Assembly: GCF_964355755.1 (NCBI RefSeq)
Contig: NC_092677.1
Location: 10,934,601-10,998,600, forward strand
From: Antedon mediterranea
Lineage: Eukaryota > Echinodermata > Crinoidea > Comatulida > Antedonidae
DNA length: 64,000 nucleotides
Direction of reading: 5' to 3'
Part shown: positions 1-14,900 of the stretch, in pieces
Layout: every line of letters starts with the position of its first letter
Numbering within the stretch: position 1 is the first letter of the stretch
The notes under the pieces: model-generated
The model's database searches: none
What the model saw: the letters and a program-made list of their open reading frames with translations, nothing else
What the model was told of the DNA's origin: nothing
Made by a program: the position numbers and the translations under genes

Positions 1-3000
1 TATTATGCTATAGTAACCATTTATGTCAAAAAATAAAAGGGTCGAAAATCAGCCAAATTTCGTAAATTTTCCTGTACTATAGTACAGGGATTTTTTCAAG
101 AAATGGCCAATTTTCGACCATTTTATTTTTCGATAAAACTAGTTACTATAGCACAATTGACATGCGCAGAACCCATTATTCGACTCTGCGCATGTTTATT
201 ATACTATAGTAACCATTTATGTCAAAAGTGGTTACTATAGCACAATTGACATGCGCAGAACCCATTATTCGACTCTGCGCATGTTTATTATGCTATAGTA
301 ACCATTTATGTCAAATATTAAAAGGGTCGAAAATCGGGCATTTTTCGTAAATTTTTCTGTACTATAGTACAGGGATTTTTTTCAAGAAATGGCCAATTTT
401 CGACATTTTTATTTTTCGAAAAAACTGGTTACTATAGCACAATTGAAATGCGCAGAACCCATTATTCGACTCTGCCTATGTTTATTATGCTATAGTAACC
501 ATTTATGACAAAAGTGGTTACTATAGCACAATTGACATGCGCAGAACCCATTACTTGACTCTGCGCGTGTTTATTATGCTGTAGTAAACATTTATGTCAA
601 AAAATAAAAGGGTCGAAAATCGACCATTTTTCGTAAATTTTCCTGTACAGGGATTTTTTCAAGAAATGGCCAATTTTCGACCATTTTATTTTTCGATAAA
701 ACTGGTTACTATAGCACAATTGACATGCGCAGAACCCATTATTCGACTCTGCGCATGTTTATTATACTATAGTAACCATTTATGTCAAGAGTGGTTACTA
801 TAGCACAATTGACATGCGCAGAACCCATTATTCGACTCTGCGCATGTTTATTATGCTATAGTAACCATTTATGTCAAAAAATAAAAGGGTCGAAAATCGG
901 CCATTTTTCGTAAATTTTCCTGTACCATAGTACAGGGATTTTTTCGAGAAATGGCCAATTTTCGACATTTTTATTTTTCGAAAAAACTGATTACTATAGC
1001 ACAATTGAAATGCGCAGAACCCATTATTCGACTATGCCCATGTTTATTATGCTATAGTAACCATTTATGTCAAAAGTGGTTACTATAGCACAATTGACAT
1101 GCGCAGAACCCATTATTTGACTCTGCGCGTGTTTATTATGCTATAGTAACCATTTATGTCAAAAAATAAAAGGGTTGAATATCAGCCATTTTTCGTAAAT
1201 TTTCCTTACTATAGTACAGGGATTTTTCAAAAAATGGCCAATTTTCGACCTTTTTATTTTTTGATAAAACTGGTTACTATAGCACAATTGACATGCGCAG
1301 AACCCATTATTTGACTCTGCGCATGTTTATTATGCTATAGTAACCATTTATGTCAAAGGTGGTTACTATAGCACATTTGACATGCGCAGAACCTATTATT
1401 CGACTCTGCGCATGTTTATTATGCTATAGTAACCATTTATGTCAAAAAATAAAAGGGTCGAAAATCGACCATTTTTCGTAAATTTTCCTGTACTATAGTA
1501 CAGAGATTTTTTCAAGAAATGGCCAATTTTCGACCTTTTTATTTTTCGATAAAACTGGTTACTATAGAACAATTGACATGCGCAGAACCCATTATTCGAC
1601 TCTGCGCATGTTTATTATACTATAGTAACCATTTATGTCAAGAGTGGTTACTATAGCAAAATTGACATGCGCAGAACCCATTGTTCGACTCTGCGCATGT
1701 TTATTATGCTATAGTAACCGTTTATGTCAAAAAATAAAAGGGTCGAAAATCGGCCATTTTTCGAAAATTTTCCTGTACTATAGTACAGGGATTTTTTCAA
1801 GAAATGGCCAATTTTCGACCTTTTTATTTTTCGATAAAACTAGTTACTATAGCACAATTGACATGCGCAGAACACATTATTCGACTCTGCGCATGTTTAT
1901 TATACTATAGTAACCATTTATGTCAAAAGTGGTTACTATAGCACAATTGACATGCGCAGAACCCATTATTCGACTCTGCGCATGTTTATTATGCTATAGT
2001 AACCATTTATGTCAAAAAATAAAAGGGTCGAAAATCAGCCATTTTTCGAAAATTTTCCTTACTATAGTACAGGGATTTTTCAAAAAATGGCCAATTTTCG
2101 ACCTTTTTATTTGTTGATAAAACTGGTTACTATAGCACAATTGACATGCGCAGAACCCATTATTTGACTCTGCGCATGTTTATTATGCTATAGTAACCAT
2201 TTATGTCAAAAGTGGTTACTATAGCACAATTGACATGCCCAGAACCCATTATTTGACTCTGCGCGTGTTTATTATTCTATAGTAACCATTTATGTCAAAA
2301 AATAAAAGGGTCGAAAATCGACCATTTTTCGTAAATTTTCCTGTACTATAGTACAGGGATTTTTTCAAGAAATGGCCAATTTTCGACCTTTTTATTTTTC
2401 GTTAAAACTAGTTACTATAGCACAATTAACATGCGCAGAACCCATTATTCCACTCTGCGCATGTTTATTATGCTATAGTAACCATTTATGTCAAAAGTGG
2501 TTACTATAGCACAATTGACATGCGCAGAACCCATCATTCGACTCTGCGCATGTTTATTATGCTATAGTAACCATTTATGTCAAAAAATAAAAGAGTCGAA
2601 AATCGACCATTTTTCGAAAATTTGTTTTTTCAAAAAATGGCCAATTTCTACCTTTTTATTTTTTGATAAAACTGGTTACTATAGCACAATTGACATGCGC
2701 AGAACCCATTATTTGACTCTGCGCATGTTTATTATGCTATAGTAACCATTTATGATAAAACTAGTTACTATAGCACAATTGACATGCGCAGAACCCATTA
2801 TTCGACTCGGCGCATGTTTATTATGCTATAGTAACCATTTATGTCAAAAAATAAAAGGGTCGAAAATCGGCAATTTTTCGTAAATTTTCCTGTACTATAG
2901 TACAGGGATTTTTTCAAGAAATGGCCAATTTTCGACCTTTTTATTTTTCGATAAAACTGGTTACTATAGAACAATTGACATGCGCAGAACCCATTATTCG

Positions 3001-4086
3001 ACTCTGCGCATGTTTATTATGCTATAGTAACCATTTATGTCAAAAAATGAAAGGGTCGAAAATCGGCCATTTTTCGTAAATTTTCCTGTACTATAGTACA
3101 GGGGTTTTTTCCAGAAATGGCCAATTTTCGACCTTTTTATTTTTCGATAAAACTAGTTACTATAGCACAATTGACATGCGCAGAACCCATTATTCGACTC
3201 TGCGCATGTTTATTATACTATAGTAACCATTGATGTCAAAAGTGGTTACTATAGCACAATTGACATGCGCAGAACCCATTATTTGACTCTGCGCATGTTT
3301 ATTATGCTATAGTAACCATTTATGTCAAAAAATAAAAGGGTCGAAAATCAGCCAAATTTCGTAAATTTTCCTGTACTATAGTACAGGGATTTTTTCCAGA
3401 AATGGCCAATTTTCGACCTTTTTATTTTTCGATAAAACTGGTTACTATAGCACAATTAACATGCGCAGAACCCATTATTCGACTCTGCGCATGTTTAGTA
3501 TGCTATTGTAACCATTTATGTCAAAAAATAAAAGGGTCGAAAATCGGCCATTTTTCGTAAATTTTCCTGTACTATAGTACAGGGATTTTTTCAAGAAATG
3601 GCCAATTTTCGACCTTTTTATTTTTCGATAAAACTAGTTACTATAGCACAATTGACATGCGCAGAACACATTATTCGGCTCTGCGCATGTTTATTATACT
3701 ATAGTAACCATTTATGTCAAAAGTGGTTACTATAGCACAATTGACATGCGCAGAACCCATTATTCGACTCTGCGCATGTTTATTATGCTATAGTAACCAT
3801 TTATGTCAAAAAATAAAAGGGTCGAAAATCAGCCATTTTTCGAAAATTTCCCTTAATATAGTACAGGGATTTTTCAAAAAAATGGCAAATTTTCGACCTT
3901 TTTATTTGTTGATAAAACTGGTTACTATAGCACAATTGACATGCGCAGAACCCATTATTTGACTCTGCGCATGTTTATTATGCTATAGTAACCATTTATG
4001 TCAAAAGTGGTTACTATAGAACAATTGACATGCGCAGAACCCATTATTCGACTCTGCGCATGTTTATTATACTATAGTAACCATTT

Positions 4087-5972
4087 ATGTCAAGAGTGGT
4101 TACTATAGCAAAATTGACATGTGCAGAACCCATTATTCGACTCTGCGCATGTTTATTATGCTATAGTAACCGTTTATGTCAAAAAATAAAAGGGTCGAAA
4201 ATCGGCCATTTTTCGAAAATTTTCCTGTACTATAGTACAGGGATTTTTTCAAGAAATGGCCAATTTTCGACCTTTTTATTTTTCGATAAAACTAGTTACT
4301 ATAGCACAATTGACATGCGCAGAACACATTATTCGACTCTGCGCATGTTTATTATACTATAGTAACCATTTATGTCAAAAGTGGTTACTATAGCACAATT
4401 GACATGCGCAGAACCCATTATTCGACTCTGCGCATGTTTATTATGCTATAGTAACCATTTATGTCAAAAAATAAAAGGGTCGAAAATCAGCCATTTTTCG
4501 AAAATTTCCCTTACTATAGTACAGGGATTTTTCAAAAAAATGGCAAATTTTCGACCTTTTTATTTGTTGATAAAACTGGTTACTATAGCACAATTGACAT
4601 GCGCAGAACCCATTATTTGACTCTGCGCATGTTTATTATGCTATAGTAACCATTTATGTCAAAAGTGGTTACTATAGAACAATTGACATGCGCAGAACCC
4701 ATTATTCGACTCTGCGCATGTTTATTATACTATAGTAACCATTTATGTCAAGAGTGGTTACTATAGCAAAATTGACATGTGCAGAACCCATTATTCGACT
4801 CTGCGCATGTTTATTATGCTATAGTAACCGTTTATGTCAAAAAATAAAAGGGTCGAAAATCGGCCATTTTTCGAAAATTTTCCTGTACTATAGTACAGGC
4901 ATTTTTTCAAGAAATGGCCAATTTTCGACCTTTTTATTTTTCGATAAAACTAGTTACTATAGCACAATTGACATGCGCAGAACACATTATTCGACTCTGC
5001 GCATGTTTATTATACTATAGTAACCATTTATGTCAAAAGTGGTTACTATAGCACAATTGACATGCGCAGAACCCATTATTCGACTCTGCGCATGTTTATT
5101 ATGCTATAGTAACCGTTTATGTCAAAAAATAAAAGGGTCGAAAATCGGCCATTTTTCGAAAATTTTCCTGTACTATAGTACAGGGATTTTTTCAAGAAAT
5201 GGCCAATTTTCGACCTTTTTATTTTTCGATAAAACTAGTTACTATAGCACAATTGACATGCGCAGAACACATTATTCGACTCTGCGCATGTTTATTATAC
5301 TATAGTAACCATTTATGTCAAAAGTGGTTACTATAGCACAATTGACATGCGCAGAACCCATTATTCGACTCTGCGCATGTTTATTATGCTATAGTAACCA
5401 TTTATGTCAAAAAATAAAAGGGTCGAAAATCAGCCATTTTTCGAAAATTTCCCTTACTATAGTACAGGGATTTTTCAAAAAAATGGCAAATTTTCGACCT
5501 TTTTATTTGTTGATAAAACTGGTTACTATAGCACAATTGACATGCGCAGAACCCATTATTTGACTCTGCGCATGTTTATTATGCTATAGTAACCATTTAT
5601 GTCAAAAGTGGTTACTATAGAACAATTGACATGCGCAGAACCCATTATTCGACTCTGCGCATGTTTATTATACTATAGTAACCATTTATGTCAAGAGTGG
5701 TTACTATAGCAAAATTGACATGTGCAGAACCCATTATTCGACTCTGCGCATGTTTATTATGCTATAGTAACCGTTTATGTCAAAAAATAAAAGGGTCGAA
5801 AATCGGCCATTTTTCGAAAATTTTCCTGTACTATAGTACAGGCATTTTTTCAAGAAATGGCCAATTTTCGACCTTTTTATTTTTCGATAAAACTAGTTAC
5901 TATAGCACAATTGACATGCGCAGAACACATTATTCGACTCTGCGCATGTTTATTATACTATAGTAACCATTT
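4087..5972. repeat. 943-bp higher-order repeat inside the satellite
   Basis: Units in the order 285, 373, 285, 285, 373, 285 recur with a 943-bp offset: 4372 matches 5315, and 4745 matches 5688. Diagnostic variants travel with the block, such as CAGGCATTTTTTC in place of CAGGGATTTTTTC near 4897 and 5840. This shows recent block duplication rather than independent unit drift. Confidence 0.8.
5030..5314. repeat. Representative 285-bp satellite unit
   Basis: This clean basic unit holds one short-linked and one long-linked palindromic module. The same unit starts at 4087, 4372, 4745, 5315, 5688 and 5973, with spacings of 285 or 373 bp. The 373-bp spacing arises from one additional short-linked module of 88 bp. 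Confidence 0.9.
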
Positions 5973-8900
5973 ATGTCAAAAGTGGTTACTATAGCACAAT
6001 TGACATGCGCAGAACCCATTATTCGACTCTGCGCATGTTTATTATGCTATAGTAACCATTTATGTCAAAAAATAAAAGGGTCGAAAATCAGCCATTTTTC
6101 GAAAATTTCCCTTAATATAGTACAGGGATTTTTCAAAAAATGGCCAATTTTCGACCTTTTTATTTGTTGATAAAACTGGTTACTATAGCACAATTGACAT
6201 GCGCAGAACCCATTATTTGACTCTGCGCATGTTTATTATGCTATAGTAACCATTTATGTCAAAAGTGGTTACTATAGCACAATTGACATGCGCAGAACCC
6301 ATTATTTGACTCTGCGCGTGTTTATTATTCTATAGTAACCATTTATGTCAAAAAAAAAAAGGGTCGAAAATCGACCATTTTTCGTAAATTTTCCTGTACT
6401 ATAGTACAGGGATTTTTTCAAGAAATGGCCAATTTTCGACCTTTTTATTTTTTGATAAAACTGGTTACTATAGCACAATTGACATGCGCAGAACCCATTA
6501 TTTGACTCTGCGCATGTTTATTATGCTATAGTAACCATTTATGATAAAACTAGTTACTATAGCACAATTGACATGCGCAGAACCCATTATTCGACTCGGC
6601 GCATGTTTATTATGCTATAGTAACCATTTATGTCAAAAAATAAAAGGGTCGAAAATCGGCAATTTTTCGTAAATTTTCCTGTACTATAGTACAGGGATTT
6701 TTTCAAGAAATGGCCAATTTTCGACCTTTTTATTTTTCGATAAAACTGGTTACTATAGAACAATTGACATGCGCAGAACCCATTATTCGACTCTGCGCAT
6801 GTTTATTATGCTATAGTAACCATTTATGTCAAAAAATGAAAGGGTCGAAAATCGGCCATTTTTGGTAAATTTTCCTGTACTATAGTACAGGGGTTTTTTC
6901 CAGAAATGGCCAATTTTCGACCTTTTTATTTTTCGATAAAACTAGTTACTATAGCACAATTGACATGCGCAGAACCCATTATTCGACTCTGCGCATGTTT
7001 ATTATACTATAGTAACCATTGATGTCAAAAGTGGTTACTATAGCACAATTGACATGCGCAGAACCCATTATTTGACTCTGCGCATGTTTATTATGCTATA
7101 GTAACCATTTATGTCAAAAAATAAAAGGGTCGAAAATCAGCCAAATTTCGTAAATTTTCCTGTACTATAGTACAGGGATTTTTTCCAGAAATGGCCAATT
7201 TTCGACCTTTTTATTTTTCGATAAAACTGGTTACTATAGCACAATTAACATGCGCAGAACCCATTATTCGACTCTGCGCATGTTTAGTATGCTATTGTAA
7301 CCATTTATGTCAAAAAATAAAAGGGTCGAAAATCGGCCATTTTTCGTAAATTTTCCTGTACTATAGTACAGGGATTTTTTCAAGAAATGGCCAATTTTCG
7401 ACCTTTTTATTTTTCGATAAAACTAGTTACTATAGCACAATTGACATGCGCAGAACACATTATTCGGCTCTGCGCATGTTTATTATACTATAGTAACCAT
7501 TTATGTCAAAAGTGGTTACTATAGCACAATTGACATGCGCAGAACCCATTATTCGACTCTGCGCATGTTTATTATGCTATAGTAACCATTTATGTCAAAA
7601 AATAAAAGGGTCGAAAATCAGCCATTTTTCGAAAATTTCCCTTACTATAGTACAGGGATTTTTCAAAAAATGGCAAATTTTCGACCTTTTTATTTGTTGA
7701 TAAAACTGGTTACTATAGCACAATTGACATGCGCAGAACCCATTATTTGACTCTGCGCATGTTTATTATGCTATAGTAACCATTTATGTCAAAAGTGGTT
7801 ACTATAGAACAATTGACATGCGCAGAACCCATTATTCGACTCTGCGCATGTTTATTATACTATAGTAACCATTTATGTCAAGAGTGGTTACTATAGCAAA
7901 ATTGACATGTGCAGAACCCATTATTCGACTCTGCGCATGTTTATTATGCTATAGTAACCGTTTATGTCAAAAAATAAAAGGGTCGAAAATCGGCCATTTT
8001 TCGAAAATTTTCCTGTACTATAGTACAGGGATTTTTTCAAGAAATGGCCAATTTTCAACCTTTTTATTTTTCGATAAAACTAGTTACTATAGCACAATTG
8101 ACATGCGCAGAACACATTATTCGACTCTGCGCATGTTTATTATACTATAGTAACCATTTATGTCAAAAGTGGTTACTATAGCACAATTGACATGCGCAGA
8201 ACCCATTATTCGACTCTGCGCATGTTTATTATGCTATAGTAACCATTTATGTCAAAAAATAAAAGGGTCGAAAATCAGCCATTTTTCGAAAATTTCCCTT
8301 AATATAGTACAGGGATTTTTCAAAAAATGGCCAATTTTCGACCTTTTTATTTGTTGATAAAACTGGTTACTATAGCACAATTGACATGCGCAGAACCCAT
8401 TATTTGACTCTGCGCATGTTTATTATGCTATAGTAACCATTTATGTCAAAAGTGGTTACTATAGCACAATTGACATGCGCAGAACCCATTATTTGACTCT
8501 GCGCGTGTTTATTATTCTATAGTAACCATTTATGTCAAAAAATAAAAGGGTCGAAAATCGACCATTTTTCGTAAATTTTCCTGTACTATAGTACAGGGAT
8601 TTTTTCAAGAAATGGCCAATTTTCGACCTTTTTATTTTTTGATAAAACTGGTTACTATAGCACAATTGACATGCGCAGAACCCATTATTTGACTCTGCGC
8701 ATGTTTATTATGCTATAGTAACCATTTATGATAAAACTAGTTACTATAGCACAATTGACATGCGCAGAACCCATTATTCGACTCTGCGCATGTTTATTAT
8801 GCTATAGTAACCATTTATGTCAAAAAATAAAAGGGTCGAAAATCAGCCATTTTTCGAAAATTTCCCTTACTATAGTACAGGGATTTTTCAAAAAATGGCC

Positions 8901-11900
8901 AATTTTCGACCTTTTTATTTGTTGATAAAACTGGTTACTATAGCACAATTGACATGCGCAGAACCCATTATTTGACTCTGCGCATGTTTATTATGCTATA
9001 GTAACCATTTATGTCAAAAGTGGTTACTATAGCACAATTGACATGCGCAGAACCCATTATTTGACTCTGCGCGTGTTTATTATTCTATAGTAACCATTTA
9101 TGTCAAAAAATAAAAGGGTCGAAAATCGACCATTTTTTGTAAATTTTCCTGTACTATAGTACAGGGATTTTTTCAAGAAATGGCCAATTTTCGACCTTTT
9201 TATTTTTCGTTAAAACTAGTTACTATAGCACAATTAACATGCGCAGAACCCATTATTCCACTCTGCGCATGTTTATTATGCTATAGTAACCATTTATGTC
9301 AAAAGTGGTTACTATAGCACAATTGACATGCGCAGAACCCATCATTCGACTCTGCGCATGTTTATTATGCTATACAGGGTAGTAACCATTTATGTCAAAA
9401 AATAAAAGGGTCGAAAATCAGCCAAATTTCGTAAATTTTCCTGTACTATAGTACAGGGATTTTTTCCAGAAATGGCCAATTTTCGACCTTTTTATTTTTC
9501 GATAAAACTGGTTACTATAGCACAATTAACATGCGCAGAACCCATTATTCGACTCTGCGCATGTTTAGTATGCTATTGTAACCATTTATGTCAAAAAATA
9601 AAAGGGTCGAAAATCGGCCATTTTTCGTAAATTTTCCTGTACTATAGTACAGGGATTTTTTCAAGAAATGGCCAATTTTCGACCTTTTTATTTTTCGATA
9701 AAACTAGTTACTATAGCACAATTGACATGCGCAGAACACATTATTCGGCTCTGCGCATGTTTATTATACTATAGTAACCATTTATGTCAAAAGTGGTTAC
9801 TATAGCACAATTGCCATGCGCAGAACCCATTATTTGACTCTGCGCATGTTTATTATGCTATAGTAACCATTTATGTCAAAAAATAAAAGGGTCGAAAATC
9901 AGCTATTTTTCGAAAATTTCCCTTAATATAGTACAGGGATTTTTCAAAAAATGGCCAATTTTCGACCTTTTTATTTGTTGATAAAACTGGTTACTATAGC
10001 ACAATTGACATGCGCAGAACCCATTATTTGACTCTGCGCATGTTTATTATGCTATAGTAACCATTTATGTCAAAAGTGGTTACTATAGCACAATTGACAT
10101 GCGCAGAACCCATTATTCGACTCTGCGCGTGTTTATTATGCTATAGTAACCGTTTATGTCAAAAAATAAAAGGGTCGAAAATCGACCATTTTTCGTAAAT
10201 TTTCCTGTACTATAGTACAGGGATTTTTTCAAGAAATGGCCAATTTTCGACCTTTTTATTTTTCGATAAAACTAGTTACTATAGCACAATTGACATGCGC
10301 AGAACACATTATTCGACTCTGCGCATGTTTATTATACTATAGTAACCATTTATGTCAAAAGTGGTTACTATAGCACAATTGACATGCGCAGAACCCATTA
10401 TTCGACTCTGCGCATGTTTATTATGCTATAGTAACCATTTATGTCAAAAAATAAAAGGGTCGAAAATCAGCCATTTTTCGAAAATTTCCCTTACTATAGT
10501 ACAGGGATTTTTCAAAAAATGGCCAATTTTCGACCTTTTTATTTGTTGATAAAACTGGTTACTATAGCACAATTGACATGCGCAGAACCCATTATTTGAC
10601 TCTGCGCATGTTTATTATGCTATAGTAACCATTTATGTCAAAAGTGGTTACTATAGCACAATTGACATGCGCAGAACCCATTATTTGACTCTGCGCGTGT
10701 TTATTATTCTATAGTAACCATTTATGTCAAAAAATAAAAGGGTCGAAAATCGACCATTTTTCGTAAATTTTCCTGTACTATAGTACAGGGATTTTTTCAA
10801 GAAATGGCCAATTTTCGACCTTTTTATTTTTCGTTAAAACTAGTTACTATAGCACAATTAACATGCGCAGAACCCATTATTCCACTCTGCGCATGTTTAT
10901 TATGCTATAGTAACCATTTATGTTAAAAGTGGTTACTATAGCACAATTGACATGCGCAGAACCCATCATTCGACTCTGCGCATGTTTATTATGCTATACA
11001 GGGTAGTAACCATTTATGTCAAAAAATAAAAGGGTCGAAAATCGACCATTTTTCGAAAATTTGTTTTTTCAAAAAATGGCCAATTTCTACCTTTTTATTT
11101 TTTGATAAAACTGGTTACTATAGCACAATTGACATGCGCAGAACCCATTATTTGACTCTGCGCATGTTTATTATGCTATAGTAACCATTTATGATAAAAC
11201 TAGTTACTATAGCACAATTGACATGCGCAGAACCCATTATTCGACTCGGCGCATGTTTATTATGCTATAGTAACCATTTATGTCAAAAAATAAAAGGGTC
11301 GAAAATCAGCCAAATTTCGTAAATTTTTCTGTACTATAGTACAGGGATTTTTTCCAGAAATGGCCAATTTTCGACCTTTTTATTTGTTGATAAAACTGGT
11401 TACTATAGCACAATTGACATGCGCAGAACCCATTATTTGACTCTGCGCATGTTTATTATGCTATAGTAACCATTTATGTCAAAAGTGGTTACTATAGAAC
11501 AATTGACATGCGCAGAACCCATTATTCGACTCTGCGCATGTTTATTATACTATAGTAACCATTTATGTCAAGAGTGGTTACTATAGCAAAATTGACATGC
11601 GCAGAACCCATTATTCGACTCTGCGCATGTTTATTATGCTATAGTAACCGTTTATGTCAAAAAATAAAAGGGTCGAAAATCGGCCATTTTTCGAAAATTT
11701 TCCTGTACTATAGTACAGGGATTTTTTCAAGAAATGGCCAATTTTCGACCTTTTTATTTTTCGATAAAACTAGTTACTATAGCACAATTGACATGCGCAG
11801 AACACATTATTCGACTCTGCGCATGTTTATTATACTATAGTAACCATTTATGTCAAAAGTGGTTACTATAGCACAATTGACATGCGCAGAACCCATTATT

Positions 11901-14900
11901 CGACTCTGCGCATGTTTATTATGCTATAGTAACCATTTATGTCAAAAAATAAAAGGGTCGAAAATCAGCCATTTTTCGAAAATTTCCCTTACTATAGTAC
12001 AGGGATTTTTCAAAAAATGGCCAATTTTCGACCTTTTTATTTGTTGATAAAACTGGTTACTATAGCACAATTGACATGCGCAGAACCCATTATTTGACTC
12101 TGCGCATGTTTATTATGCTATTGTAACCATTTATGTCAAAAGTGGTTACTATAGCACAATTGACATGCGCAGAACCCATTATTTGACTCTGCGCGTGTTT
12201 ATTATTCTATAGTAACCATTTATGTCAAAAAATAAAAGGGTCGAAAATCGACCATTTTTCGTAAATTTTCCTGTACTATAGTACAGGGATTTTTTCAAGA
12301 AATGGCCAATTTTCGACCTTTTTATTTTTCGTTAAAACTAGTTACTATAGCACAATTAACATGCGCAGAACCCATTATTCCACTCTGCGCATGTTTATTA
12401 TGCTATAGTAACCATTTATGTCAAAAGTGGTTACTATAGCACAATTGACATGCGCAGAACCCATCATTCGACTCTGCGCATGTTTATTATGCTATAGTAA
12501 CCATTTATGTCAAAAAATAAAAGGGTCGAAAATCGACCATTTTTCGAAAATTTGTTTTTTCAAAAAATGGCCAATTTCTACCTTTTTATTTTTTGATAAA
12601 ACTGGTTACTATAGCACAATTGACATGCGCAGAACCCATTATTTGACTCTGCGCATGTTTATTATGCTATAGTAACCATTTATGATAAAACTAGTTACTA
12701 TAGCACAATTGACATGCGCAGAACCCATTATTCGACTCGGCGCATGTTTATTATGCTATAGTAACCATTTATGTCAAAAAATAAAAGGGTCGAAAATCGG
12801 CAATTTTTCGTAAAATTTCAAGAAATGGCCAATTTTCGACCTTTTTATTTTTCGATAAAACTGGTTACTATAGAACAATTGACATGCGCAGAACCCATTA
12901 TTCGACTCTGCGCATGTTTATTATGCTATAGTAACCATTTATGTCAAAAAATAAAAGGGTCGAAAATCAGCCAAATTTCGTAAATTTTCCTGTACTATAG
13001 TACAGGGATTTTTTCAAGAAATGGCCAATTTTCGACCTTTTTATTTCTCGATAAAACTAGTTACTATAGCACAATTGACATGCGCAGAACACATTATTCG
13101 ACTCTGCGCATGTTTATTATACTATAGTAACCATTTATGTCAAAAGTGGTTACTATAGCACAATTGACATGCGCAGAACCCATTATTCGACTCTGCGCAT
13201 GTTTATTATGCTATAGTAACCATTTATGTCAAAAAATAAAAGGGTCGAAAATCGACCATTTTTCGAAAATTTCCCTTACTATAGTACAGGGATTTTTCAA
13301 AAAATGGCCAATTTTCGACCTTTTTATTTTTTGATAAAACTGGTTACTATAGCACAATTGACATGTGCAGAACCCATTATTTGACTCTGCGCATGTTTAT
13401 TATGCTATAGTAACCATTTATGTCAAAGGTGGTTACTATAGCACATTTGACATGCGCAGAACCTATTATTTGACTCTGCGCATGTTTATTATGCTATAGT
13501 AACCATTTATGTCAAAAAATAAAAGGATCGAAAATCGGCCATTTTTCGTAAATTTTCCTGTACTATAGTACCGGGATTTTTTCAAGAAATGGCCAATTTT
13601 CGACCTTTTTATTTTTCGATAAAACTAGTTACTATAGCACAATTGACATGCGCAGAACACATTATTCGACTCTGCGGATGTTTATTATACTATAGTAACC
13701 ATTGATGTCAAAAGTGGTTACTATAGCACAATTGACATGCGCAGAACCCATTATTTGACTCTACGCATGTTTATTATGCTATAGTAACCATTTATGTCAA
13801 AAAATAAAAGGGTCGAAAATCAGCCAAATTTCGTAAATTTTCCTGTACTATAGTACAGGGATTTTTTCCAGAAATGGCCAATTTTCGATCTTTTTATTTT
13901 TCGATAAAACTGGTTACTATAGCACAATTAACATGCGCAGAACCCATTATTCGACTCTGCGCATGTTTAGTATGCTATTGTAACCATTTATGTCAAAAAA
14001 TAAAAGGGTCGGAAATCGGCCATTTTTCGTAAATTTTCCTGTACTATAGTACAGGGATTTTTTCAAGAAATGGCCAATTTTCGACCTTTTTATTTCTCGA
14101 TAAAACTAGTTACTATAGCACAATTGACATGCGCAGAACACATTATTCGACTCTGCGCATGTTTATTATACTATAGTAACCATTTATGTCAAAAGTGGTT
14201 ACTATAGCACAATTGACATGCGCAGAACCCATTATTCGACTCTGCGGATGTTTATTATGCTATAGTAACCATTTATGTCAAAAAATAAAAGGGTCGAAAA
14301 TCGACCATTTTTCGAAAATTTCCCTTACTATAGTACAGGGATTTTTCAAAAAATGGCCAATTTTCGACCTTTTTATTTTTTGATAAAACTGGTTACTATA
14401 GCACAATTGACATGTGCAGAACCCATTATTTGACTCTGCGCATGTTTATTATGCTATAGTAACCATTTATGTCAAAGGTGGTTACTATAGCACATTTGAC
14501 ATGCGCAGAACCTATTATTTGACTCTGCGCATGTTTATTATGCTATAGTAACCATTTATGTCAAAAAATAAAAGGATCGAAAATCGGCCATTTTTCGTAA
14601 ATTTTCCTGTACTATAGTACCGGGATTTTTTCAAGAAATGGCCAATTTTCGACCTTTTTATTTTTCGATAAAACTAGTTACTATAGCACAATTGACATGC
14701 GCAGAACACATTATTCGACTCTGCGGATGTTTATTATACTATAGTAACCATTTATGTCAAAAGTGGTTACTATAGCACAATTGACATGCGCAGAACCCAT
14801 TATTTGACTCTGCGCATGTTTATTATGCTATAGTAACCATTTATGTCAAAAAATAAAAGGGTTGAAAATCAGCCATTTTTCGAAAATTTCCCTTACTATA

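Larger units (their letters stand above)
2752..7875. repeat. Long-range 3.79-kb duplication within the satellite
   Basis: The module variant beginning ATGATAAAACTAG at 2752 recurs at 6541. The following series of variants recurs with the same 3789-bp offset (3714 matches 7503). A later 2187-bp offset links 5688 to 7875, 5973 to 8160 and 6541 to 8728. Other internal offsets are about 1624 bp (marker CTATACAGGGTAG at 9372 and 10996) and 1049 bp (13137 and 14186). Confidence 0.75.
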